Below are positions 1-10,252 of a stretch of DNA of 64,000 bases, in pieces. The notes under the pieces were generated by a model. The model was given only the letters and a program-made list of their open reading frames with translations, was not told where the DNA came from and made no database searches. Source of the stretch: Artemisia argyi (lineage: Eukaryota; Streptophyta; Magnoliopsida; Asterales; Asteraceae); contig CM060709.1 in NCBI GenBank assembly GCA_030686995.1, forward strand, positions 19,559,360-19,623,359. Reading direction: 5' to 3'. The stretch's first letter is position 1, and the number at the start of each line of letters is the position of its first letter. Made by a program: the position numbers and the translations under genes.

Positions 1-773
1 TTCTTTGAAATTAAAACTCTTAAAAACCAAAACAATTTCGCCATTATTTAGTCCGTATTATTTTTCTATTCAAAATTACCATTTTCGTTTATAAACATGT
101 CTAACACAATTAATAAACAAAACAAGTAATGTACAATAAAAAATAAAACAACTAAATAAACAAATATACATAATCATAAAAATTAAATATGTATAAAACA
201 TGTAGCCACATGCAAATCTTATTCAATAGTCCTATTAATAATCAAATCTAGGTGTACAACGTATTAATTCAATTAAGGCTTTCTTCTTCTAGGAAAAAGA
301 GCCACATACATCGATAAATCGATTGTGTAAGCTAAAACTAAACAAATACCACATAGCACATAATTGATTACTTAATATTGGAGTCTTCCCCAATTCGACA
401 TCTATTAATAAATTTACATGTTCCGATATAACTTAACAATTAATATGTATATCCAATTTAAACCATTTAAATTATCACACAATATAAAATCCATGCAAAT
501 ATGCACTTTTTCATGGATTATGCTTAACAATTAACATATTGCACCAAGATCGTTTACCAAAACGCATAACAAATTACATGACATCCTAGGGTTTCTAATC
601 ATATTAAAAATTCAAAACCAAAACCCTAAAACCCTAAAAGGTCTAAATTGACCCAATTAAAAAATTAGGGTTAGGAATCAAAAAACCCTAAAAACATGTA
701 ACTAAACGAATCAAGATTCAATTTTTATGCGTTTCGATAATTAATTACACATTATAACGGCTCTAGACGCCAC
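1..773 (-). mobile_element. Ty1-copia internal 5' leader, cut by left window edge
   Basis: This is AT-rich non-coding sequence next to the inner end of the LTR at 774-1560. Read on the minus strand it begins with a primer-site-like stretch and continues like the leader of the complete copia element at 51666-53288 (both have an ATGTGTAATTAATT- or ATGTAATTGATT-like stretch just inside the LTR, and 'aaccctaa' blocks). No coding sequence of the element lies inside the window; gag-pol and the second LTR would lie to the left. Assignment to copia rests on the LTR similarity and is an inference. Confidence 0.65.
757..773 (-). promoter_or_regulatory. Copia primer-binding-site-like sequence
   Basis: Minus-strand GTGGCGTCTAGAGCC follows the LTR end immediately. 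The complete copia element has GTGGCATCACGAGCC at the same place (51666-51680). Both are imperfect versions of the initiator-Met tRNA complement TGGTATCAGAGC used by many plant LTR elements. Confidence 0.5.
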
Positions 774-1560
774 TGTTGGAATTATGATATCATGACATTC
801 ATATAAACTAAACCAAACACATCAAGTGAGCATAGCGGAAGCAATTATAACAAGATCATATAACATGTAATTAATTAATCAATATTAAATAGTAAACGTA
901 CCTTTGTGATTCTAACCCGAACAAGAATCAAATTGCAATCTTCAATCAAGAACCCTAATTAGGGTTTATGTGGATTACAAGAATTACCCCTTACCTCTTT
1001 TGTAATTCAATCCAAGAATCAAACAATAGTGTGTTTGATTCACGTTCTTGTACACACGTACTAATTCAAGAAAAAGTTTATGCAAGTAATTAAACACAAA
1101 ACTTTGTTTTAGATCAAAAAAATCGAAACCCTTATGGGTTTGTTTTATGGATCGACTAGAACAAGAAAGAGGAGAGAAAAACACCAAGATGTGTGTGTAC
1201 AAGTTATGAGAAACAATGAATCTTGGGTTTGTATTTATACTAATGAATACTTGGAGCTCAAGGCAATAAGGAGGTGGAACCTCCTTATGGCCGATCGGTC
1301 ATGGATCCCTCAAGGGTTTTCCGGAACCTTCTCTTGTTTCCAATTATTCATAAGTATTACTTTCCTAATCTTCGTTAATAGTTCATTAGTCATTTATCAT
1401 TAAATACTAATTACTATTACTAGTTTTGTGTTTATTAGTAATTACTTATAACATTTATAAATAATTATTTATTTTTCTCTTCATACATATTGTGCACAAT
1501 CCCGTGATCACGAGTTCGATCCTAACATACGACTACTAAAATAATGTCCATAATCTAACA
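774..1560 (-). mobile_element. Ty1-copia LTR (5' LTR of a minus-strand element)
   Basis: On the minus strand the segment starts TGTTAGATTATGG and ends CCAACA, giving the TG...CA ends of an LTR, 787 bp long. Its first part (ATGTTAGGATCGAACTCGTG followed by a GGGATTG-type stretch) parallels the LTR at 50869-51665, so the two elements belong to related families. A TATA-like TATAAATA occurs on the minus strand near 1232-1240. The outer end at 1560 directly abuts F-box/LRR codons at 1561, showing that this element split that gene. The matching target duplication (expected 5 bp, TAAAT) is outside the window. Confidence 0.8.
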
Positions 1561-2225
1561 TAAATGTCACAGACAGATCACTGAAAATGATTGGAGCTGC
1601 AACTCGTTTAGAAAAGTTAGATTTGGACTGTTGCTGTTTGATTACTGATTTGGGTTTCAAGTATTTGGCAAATGGAGATTTAAAGTGTTCTTTGGTAAAA
1701 CTTCTTCTGAATAAATGTAACAGGATTACGGATAGTGGAATTCTCCACTTGAAAAAATTGGTAAGTCTAAGAACCCTGGGTTTGTCCAGGTGTGGAGCTA
1801 ATATTACTGACCAAGGGGTTGTGGCCCTATGTGAGCTCCCAAATATTGAGAGATTATATTTGGATTTCTTGACTAATATAACGGACACTTCATTGCTTGA
1901 AATTGGTCGCAAGTGTTTGAAGATGTCGGTGATAAATTTGGAGGGTTGTAATAGAATTACTGGTGTTGGTTTACGTGCTTTTTCTGGTCACCCGCGCTTG
2001 GCTAGACTTTTGTTATTCTCGTGTTACAAAGTTTCATCGGAAGATGTTCATTCAATTGTTTTGACCTGCCCAAATTTGGTGCACCTTGGTTTATGTAGGA
2101 GAATAAAGAAGCAGATGCGAAATTTGGAGAACCGCGGTTTAATGGCCAAATTTGTTGCCAACCCTTTGGATTATACATACGTTTTTATTAATGGCCATCA
2201 CCACGGTGAGATATGGTGGGATTGA
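1561..2225 (+). pseudogene. F-box/LRR gene copy 1, 5' half removed by copia insertion
   Basis: The frame is open from 1563 to the TGA at 2223-2225 and matches the second half of the intact copy at 28539-29609. It enters at NVTDRSLKMIG and contains Cys-type leucine-rich repeats such as GCNRITGVGL and NITDTSLLEIGRKCLKM. The F-box and first LRRs are absent because the LTR ends at 1560, one base before the codons resume. The last about 35 residues differ from the other copies: the usual DPGFEDLRIRWI ending is replaced by an ending in HHHGEIWWD, so the 3' end is diverged or rearranged. A methionine at 1587 could start a 212-residue LRR-only protein, but nothing indicates that it is used. The family normally acts as substrate receptors of SCF ubiquitin ligases; without an F-box this copy could not. 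Confidence 0.85.
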
Positions 2226-2716
2226 CCTTTTGTGTTGAAGCTGCTTTATAGGGATTTTATATTATTTTTATCTAACTAACAGTGTATGGATATATACCTC
2301 TTACGAAGTATGTGTTTTGATATTTCTTGTTCTTATATCTTATCGTTTTTGGTCTCGTGTTTACGATTATAGTAATCCTTAAATTTTGCATTCACAGTTT
2401 TATTAATTGGAAAATGATAATAGACCTAAATAAATGGACCTAAAAGTGGACCTAATGCATAAATGATTCACTGTACAAATCATTTATGCATTAGGTCCAC
2501 TTTTAGGTCCAATTAGTTAGGCCCATGTATCAATACTCTAATTGGAAAATGATACTCTAATTTGATTTTTTTCTTGTACTTTTAGTGTGTGCCCAAGTGG
2601 GCGCGTAGTTGCATATCAAGTGTCTGATAAAATAAGTCAAAGGAAATATTCCACAATCACAAAATGTTGCTTTCAGTCCTTGGTACAAATTTTGATACAT
2701 ACTTTTTGGATCTAGC
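2226..2716. other. Array spacer downstream of copy 1
   Basis: No gene is visible. The part from about 2590 to 2700 (TCAGTCCTTGGTACAAATTT and flanks) recurs at 22545-22690 and, in part, near 43340-43380, so it belongs to the duplicated spacer of the F-box/LRR array. It contains the hairpin at 2436-2510. Confidence 0.6.
2436..2510. repeat. Perfect 33-bp inverted repeat (MITE-like hairpin)
   Basis: The left arm 2436-2468 (starting GGACCTAAAAGTGGACCTAA) and the right arm 2478-2510 are exact reverse complements around a 9-base loop. The hairpin is bracketed by a 15-bp direct repeat AATTGGAAAATGATA at 2405-2419 and 2540-2554. This could be a small foldback transposon or an RNA hairpin source; no coding sequence is present. 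Confidence 0.8.
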
Positions 2717-3125
2717 ATATCTGTGACAACCGGCAGTTTAGGGAGCTATTTTAAAAACCCGCATTACGATTAAAGTTCGTTTATAATTTTTATTTGAAAT
2801 TTTATTTCACAACGAACTTGTAAGACCTATTTTATGGATATTTTTAATTATTGACGTTATGGAATTCGTGAATTATGTTCATAATTCATTTTTGATTTAA
2901 TGCTCGATGATGTATACTTGAATTCTCACTTGGAACTACGTTGACTCTGGCACTAGGATTACCTAACGAAAGTTTTATGATTCGTCTTACGAGTCCGACT
3001 ATATTTTAATTATTACGAGATGTCTTTTGAGAGATATTGAAGTTTGAAATGAGTTCGGGTTCGGGCCACGTGTTTTTACATTTACCCACGTTACCCGCTC
3101 AACACCATAGTAATATTATTATTAC

Positions 3126-3126
<1 letters not shown>

Positions 3127-3174
<48 letters not shown>
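3127..3174. repeat. (ATT)n microsatellite inside the solo LTR
   Basis: About 16 uninterrupted ATT units. The equivalent place in the other LTRs carries shorter, interrupted AAT-type runs, so the tract expanded in this copy. Confidence 0.9.
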
Positions 3175-3177
<3 letters not shown>

Positions 3178-5528
3178 AACTTTTAAATAAAATAAAAAGA
3201 GTTAACTACAAATGGGTCCTTTGGTTCGGTTCACAGCAACACAACAAACCACACCCACCCTCACCATTTTCACCACTTTACTCTCATCTCTCTCTTCCCT
3301 TTTCTTACCCTAGCCGCCGAACCAAAATCCGGCCACCACCACCACCACGCCGACCACCCTACAAAACAAACACCACCATCTTCTTCCTCATCAAATTCTC
3401 TTTCTTTTGGTATATCATACACAACATATAACCAACATTAACACCACGAAATCTTATTAAATCCGACCCAAACTTGTTGTTTGTATTAGATCTATTCGAT
3501 TGGAGGTTCAAGAAGGTGAGAATAATCGATTTTGGGTTTTGGGTGCCACGTTTTGGTACTAAATCCGTGGCTACACGGATGTTTTTCATGGAAATCGAAT
3601 TTATCTTGATTGGGAAATGATGTTTTTGATGATAATAATGGTTTGGTATCCGGGTTTGATTTTTCTTTGTGGGTTCGAGTGAACCGTGAGTCGAAGACTC
3701 AGGGCTTGATGTGGGATTTGAGCCTATGACTCGTCATTTCGCTTCTTGTGGCTTTGAGTTCATAGTTGTTCATGTTTTATTTGTTTGGTATTGGTTTGAC
3801 TCGATGGAGTCTTGGCCTTTTTGGCCGATTATGGTTATTGATGCCGCGACCCAAGTGGTCGACTTGGGCAGTTTTTGTGTGGCTCTTGGAGCTTATTTTG
3901 TGACCTATTGGTTGTGGAGGTCGAGTCCTTGTGACTCGTGTATGGAGCCGAGACTCAAGTGAGTCGAGTGGCTCGGGTTTGGCTTGGTAAACCAACCCGA
4001 TAATGGACCTTGTTGATATTTATTTTTATTACTTGTATTTGGTTTTGGATTTGGCTTTGGTTGTTTGAGGTTGGCCGAATACATGTGGGTCGAGACCGTG
4101 TTTGGTCTCGACATTGGATATTGATTTTGGTATTGTGAAGTTGTTAACGAAAAGAGATATTGGGGACCGATTGTGAGACGGTCACTTAGATTGACGGAGA
4201 TAGGTTAGTCGTGTGCCGTAGTCGGACCCTATTGTTGTAGCACGTGGATTGAGATTGTGTTGGACGGAGATACTTTTGGTTATTATGACTTTTGTTATTT
4301 ACTTTGGACTTGGACAATGAGCCGAGAGTCATGACTCGGACATGTGACCATTTCGTATGACTCGATAACTATCACAACTAAAACGAAAATAATAAAACTC
4401 GTAATAATAGTTATTGATAATATAAACGTTTATATGAATATATAGACGTGAATAACGTATATATAATTATATAGGCGCGTATATTAACAATAATAATAAT
4501 CACGAGTCGTATTATAAATAATACAATTAGATATATATATTAGGCTACGAAAGTGGCGTAGTATTATTGAACGTATTATTATTATAAAATTTTGTTATAA
4601 AACGGGAAACTCCCGAAAATTATTAAACGGTTAATAAAATGTCATTTTGTATATAACGGGTAAACTTATTGAGTTATGCGGAGTCGTTGTCACTCGAGTC
4701 CAGGTAAGTTATTATTTGTAACTTTCGTGTTGTCACGGATATATGACGATTAATATAAACGTTTTATATAACTAAATAACCACTTAACCGTAGGGTCGAA
4801 CCGGGTTATTTGATTATATGAAATGAATATATTAATGGGCATCGTATCCTACAACGCCCATAGGTTGTAGTATATGTAAAGCGTAATAAATTGCGAGTGT
4901 ATATATCGGGAAATCTGGCCAATTTGAGGATATATATGAGGAATTTATTAAACTATGATATATACTATATAGTAATTATGTGCTATGTGCTTTAGGTTGG
5001 GTGTAATCTTGGAACGGTATGTTACGTAAATAAATATGAGGATTATCATATCGACGGATTCGATAAACTTCGGCGATTTATTTAAATGATATATTGGGCT
5101 AATATTAGATCCATAGTTTATTTTATTATTCTTTATGTGATCTTTTTGGTTTGTTTTGAGTCGACCCACTACCCGTATGGATACCAAACGCAAATACACC
5201 AAACTAATACGAAATGGATTTTCGGAAATAAAACGGATTCTCGTCCGGGTTTGGGAATATTATAAATTTGAGGAAATGATTTCTGAACGAGTTAATATTG
5301 TTAGGTCGTGCCAAGTCCGTAGTTGCTGTTTCGTGAGTTACTATACATCTTATTTCTACCGACTTCTTCTTGCTATTTTCTGGACTTGAGGTGAGTCATA
5401 GCCCCACTTTTTATTCTTGAACTATGTTTTCAATACTTGGGGTGAGAAACGTGCAAATTATTTACGTGGACTATTATCGCTTTTATATTCTTTCTAAACT
5501 TCCTATGCGTATGGACTAGGATCTATTG

Positions 5529-5705
5529 TCAGCTTTAGTCACACATGTCGTGTGTACTATTCAAGGTTGGCTTATTTGGTTATTGGTGGATTGTCAGCTT
5601 TAGTCACATATAGGTTGTGTGTACTATTCAAGGTTGGCTTATTTGGTTATTTGGGATTGTCAGCTTTAGTCACATATATGTTGTGTGTACTATTCAAGGT
5701 TGACT
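5529..5705. repeat. About 65-bp tandem repeat in the gypsy LTR (three units)
   Basis: The unit GTCAGCTTTAGTCACATATA followed by GTGTGTACTATTCAAGGTTG recurs three times with small length changes. The same array, in reverse orientation, is present in both LTRs of the complete element (about 7075-7250 and 17323-17498), so it is a family feature. Confidence 0.8.
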
Positions 5706-6265
5706 TATTTAGATACTATAGTGTGCACCTATAGGTTATTAATACTTCGGAGGTTATTCGAGTATTTTTGGTATTGCGGGGGTTACCTGAATATCTATGT
5801 TAGTACGGAGGGTATCCGTGTGTTATGTTGGAGCGGAGGGTATCCGCAGGCTTTTAGCGAATCCTTAGTCTAGCTAGCAAGCGTTTTGCGTATATGTCCA
5901 CTATATTGTTAGATGAATTTAAACCTATGATCTCACCAGCGAAAGCTGACTTTTAGCACGTTTTCTCAGGTAATTAAGTGTTGAGATGCATGCTTGGAAT
6001 GGAAGGCTCGGCCAAGGCACACGGTTTATGGATCTATTTTTCTAAACTCTGATAACTAAATTTGGACCTACTGTTATTTTATTTTGGGTCTGACTCTGAA
6101 TGATGTTGGGATAAATGTAAACCTTAAAACCCCGTTTTGGTTGTGTTTTTATTACGTTTACTTTATCTCGTTCTATATTGTCTTGTGTTGGATACCAATC
6201 CCCGTAGCACCCCGAAAGCTTGTTGAGTCTTCCGCTGTATCAAATTTTGGGGGTGTTACAATATC

Positions 6266-6483
6266 AACTGTTGAAATGACTCAAAGAATTTTGGCAGCGA
6301 AAAGTGGTTTATTACTTTGATTGTTTAGCTTTATTATTTTTGTGTGATCATTGTCTGAATGAGGATACTGATTGTTTTTTTTTTTTTTTGGTAAAGGGTT
6401 ACCCCGGTAAATTGAGGATACCGATTGTTTTCGGTCCTTTTAAATTGGTTTTTTTTGTGAGTGTTAGTTTAAGGACTAAGGTA
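6266..6483. other. Host spacer between solo LTR and full gypsy element
   Basis: This 218-bp island is F-box/LRR array spacer: AAAAGTGGTTTATTAC and TTTAGCTTTATTATTTTTGT recur at 22738-22800. It contains the short poly(T) retroinsertion at 6375-6411. Confidence 0.75.
6375..6411 (-). mobile_element. Tiny minus-strand retroposed insertion with 15-bp TSD
   Basis: About 14 T plus a GGTAAAGGGTTACCCCGGTAA-like stretch lie between TGAGGATACTGATTG (6360-6374) and TGAGGATACCGATTG (6412-6426). The paralogous spacer near 22805 has this target once and lacks the insert. Read on the minus strand it is a short 3' end followed by poly(A), as left by LINE machinery after extreme 5' truncation. Confidence 0.7.
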
Positions 6484-6488
6484 TTGAC

Positions 6489-9400
6489 TGTAACACCCCC
6501 AAAATTTGATACAGCGGAAGACTCAACAAGCTTTCGCTGTGCTACGGGGATTGGTATCCAACACAAGACAATATAGAACGAGATAAAGTAAACATAGTAA
6601 AAACACAACCAAATACGGGGTTTTAAGGTTTACATTTATCCCAACATCACTCAGAGTTAGGCCCAAAATAAAATAACAATAGGTCCAAATTTAATTATCA
6701 GAGTTTAGAAAATATAGATCCATAACCGTGTGCCACAGCCGAGCCTTCCAATCCAAGCATGCACCTCAACACTTAATTACCTGAGAAAACGTGCTAAAAG
6801 TCAGCTTTCGCTGGTGAGATCATAGGTTTAATTTCAACTAATAATATAGTGGACATGTACGCAAAACGCTTGCTAGCTAGACTAAGGATTCGCTAAAAGC
6901 CTGCGAATACCCTCCGCTCTCAACATGACACACGGAAACCCTTCCGTAATAGCCAAAACACACGGATACCCTTCCGTAACAACATAAGTATTCGGGTAAC
7001 CCCCGCAATACCAATAATTACTCGGATAACCTCCGAAGTAATAATAACCTATAGGTGCACACTATGGTATCTAATAAGTCAACCTTGAATAGTACACACG
7101 AAACTATGTGACTAAAGCTGACAATCCAAATAAGCCAACCTTGAATAGTACACACAACGAATATGTGACTAAAGCTGACAATCCAAATAACCAAATAAGC
7201 CAACCTTGAATAGTACACACAAAAGGTGTGACTAAAGCTGACAATAGATCCTAGTCCATACGCATAGCAAGTTTTAGAAAGAATATAAAAGCGATAATAG
7301 TCCACGTAAAATGATTTGCACGTTTCTCACCCCAATCGTTGAAAACATAGTTCAAGAGTAAAAAGTGGGGCTATGACTCACCTCAAGTCCAGAAATATAG
7401 CAAGACGAGGTAGGTAGCAATAAGATGTATGATAACTCACGAAACAGCAACTACGGACTTGGCACGACCTAACAATATTAACTCTTTCAGAAATCATTTC
7501 CTCAAATATATAATATTCCCAAACCCGGACGAGAATCCGTTTTATTACCGAAAATCCATTTCGTATTAGTTTGGTGTATTTGCGTTTGGTATCCATACGG
7601 GTGGTGGGTCGACTCAAAACAAACCAACAAGATCACACGTAGAACATATAATAAACTATAGATCTAATATTAGCCCAATATATCATTTAAATAAATCGCC
7701 AAAGTTTACCAAATCCGTCGATTTGATAATCCTCATATTTATTTACGTAATATACCGTTCCAAGATTACACCCAATCTAAAGCACATATAAAGCACATAG
7801 CACGTAATTACTATATAGTATATATCATAGTTTAATAAATTCCTCGTATATATCGTCAAATTGGCCAGATTTCCCGATATATACATTCGCAATCTATTAC
7901 CCTTTACATATACTACAACCTATGGGCGTCGTAGGATACGATGCCCACTAATATATTCGTTTCATATAACCAAACAACCCGGCTCAACCTTACGGTTGGG
8001 TGGTTATTTACTTATAGAAAACGTCTATATTAGTCGTCATATATCCGAGACAACACGAATGTCGCAAATAATAACTTACCTGGACCCGAGTGACGACAAT
8101 TTCGCCTAACTCAATAAGTTTATTCGTTATATATCCAAAATGACTTTTTATTAAACGTTTCATAATTGTCGGGAGTTTCCCGTTTATAACACAATTTCTA
8201 ATAATAATAATACGTTTACTTAATATTACGCCACTTTCGTAGCCTAATATGTATCTAATCGTATTATTTATAATACGACTCGTGATTATTATTATTATTA
8301 ATATACGCGTTTATATAGTTATATATACGTTACTCACGTATATACTTTCGTATAAACGTTCATATTACTAATAATTATTATTACGAGTTTTATTATTCTC
8401 GTTTTACTTTTAATATTTATTGAGTTACACGAAATGGTCATATGTCCGAGTCATGACTCTCGGCTCATTGTCCAAGTCCAATAATAAACCAAAGTCATAA
8501 ATAATAAACTCCGTCCAATCACAATCTCAACCACGGGCTACAACAATAAGGTCCGACTACGGTACCCGACTAACCTATCTCCGTCATCTAGCGACCGTCT
8601 CATAACCGGTCCTCATCCACAATTACCAATCGCCAACAACAACTCAATATCGAATCATAACCAATAACCAATATCCACTTCGACCAAAGTATACGGCCGA
8701 GAAATAATACCACAACAACCATATATACCAACGACAATTATAACCAAAAATAATATAACACTTAGTTCACATTTATTCACAAAATAACATTAACCAAATT
8801 GGTGTTCGGGTCGGTTTACCAAGCCGAACCCGAGGCCATACGACTCAATTGAGTCTCGGCCACAACACAAGCCAAACATAGCTCACTTGAGCTAACCAAA
8901 TAAATCACGTAACCCATTCGACCCAAAATGGTCCATTCGGTAACCAAAATGGTATTCGGCTAAGAGCCGCGACTCAAAGAGTCGAACCACAAAAATCATA
9001 CGAGCCAAAGGATCGAACCATACTCAATCGAGAACCCCCCTTGAGGTCTCGGTATGGCCAAAAAGTACAAGAACAAGGAACCCCGAGACCACATGGTCTC
9101 GGCTAGCTTCGGGTCGAGGTCACAACACCCTCGACAACACTACACCCATAACAATCAATCATTCACAAAGACCATAGCCACACAAGGCTCGAATCAAGAA
9201 ACAATAAAAATAAGCCGAGAGCTCGCTCTCGGTTCCAAGTCGACCACGACCCAAACCCACGAAACCCGGATACCAAACAATCTTTTATTCACAAAACATC
9301 ATTCCCATTCGAATACCCATTCGATTTTCCAATAAATCATGTATGTAGCCACGAATGAAACCAATTCGTGGCTCCCAAAACTCATGAAAAAGCTTCTCCT

Positions 9401-9713
9401 CACCTTCTAAATCCTCCAAAAGCACGGATCTAGTAAAGTACCAAAAATTCGAACATAAAACTCTAGATTTGGTGGTGTTAATGTGGGTTTTAGGGCAAGT
9501 TTCTTATACCAAAAGAAAGAGGGGAAAGAGAGGAATAAAATGGTGGTTTTAGTTTTGTTGGGTGGCCGGATATACGGCGGTGGTGGCCGGAATAGTGTCG
9601 GCGGCGGCTAGGGTTTTGGTTGGGGAAGAAATAGTTGAGAGAGAGAGATAAGAATGAGTGAGTGTGAGTTTGTGTTGGTGTGTGTGTAAAACCGGGCCAA
9701 GCGCCCTTTTATT

Positions 9714-9752
<39 letters not shown>

Positions 9753-10197
9753 GTAATATTAATAATAATAATAAGAGTAATAATAATAATGGTAATAATA
9801 GAGATATTATTACGGTTGAGCGGGTAACACGGGTAGATGTAAAAACACGAGGCCCGAACCCGAACTCAATTTTAAAACTTTCTTATCACACGAGAACCTC
9901 TCGTAATTAATTAAAATAATAACGGCTCGTTAAGACGAATCATAAAATTATGTTAGGTAATCCTAGTGCCAAAGTCAACGTAGTGCCAAGTGAGAATTCA
10001 AATATACATCACCGATCACATAATCAAAAACGAATTATGAACATAATTCACGAATACCATAACGTCATTAAATAAAATTTCCATAAAATAGGTCTTACAA
10101 GTTCGTTGTGAAATGAAAATTTCAAATAAAAATTATAAACGAACTTATATCGAAATGCGGATTTTTAAAATGGCTCCCTAAACTGCCGGTTGTCACA
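6489..10197 (-). mobile_element. 3' LTR of the gypsy element
   Basis: 3709 bp with ends TGTAACACCCCC and GGTTGTCACA on the plus strand. It differs from the other LTR mainly in the T tract at 9719-9748 (about 30 T against about 19) and by scattered single bases, for example 6648, 6903, 7184, 9008, 9448. It contains the about 65-bp tandem repeats (7075-7250). Small open frames such as 7861-8109 and 9054-9335 occur in both LTRs and have no recognisable protein content. Confidence 0.93.
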
Positions 10198-10210
10198 TCC
10201 TCCCCGTCTC
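10198..10210 (-). promoter_or_regulatory. Gypsy polypurine tract
   Basis: Minus-strand GACGGGGAGGA ends exactly at the 3' LTR start (TGTGACAACC), the position expected for the plus-strand DNA primer of reverse transcription. Confidence 0.75.
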
Positions 10211-10252
10211 AGAAGGAAACCCGTCCCGGGTTTCACTCGGAAAAATGTCCAT

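Larger units (their letters stand above)
2722..6260 (+). mobile_element. Solo LTR of a Ty3-gypsy element, plus orientation
   Basis: The segment starts TGTGACAACCGGCAG and ends GGGGGTGTTACA, the same termini (in opposite orientation) as the LTRs of the complete element at 6489-20436. It is flanked by a perfect 5-bp target duplication ATATC at 2717-2721 and 6261-6265. No internal domain remains, so it is a solo LTR produced by LTR-LTR recombination. At 3539 bp it is exceptionally long. It is clearly diverged from the two LTRs of the neighbouring element, so it is an older insertion. Short open frames inside it do not match proteins and are chance frames. Confidence 0.92.

Noticed and set aside
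1508..1912. Minus-strand frame of 134 codons opposite F-box/LRR copy 1 (similar ones at 43902 and 59711)
   Set aside because: It is the complement of LRR codons and appears in every copy only because the sense strand is conserved.
3711..3962. 83-codon plus-strand frame in the solo LTR as a small gene
   Set aside because: It lies wholly inside an LTR, is not preserved in the related LTRs, and has no recognisable domain.
7861..9335. Open frames of 82 and 93 codons that occur twice (also at 18109 and 19302)
   Set aside because: They recur only because both gypsy LTRs are nearly identical; the diverged solo LTR does not preserve them, and they show no protein features.
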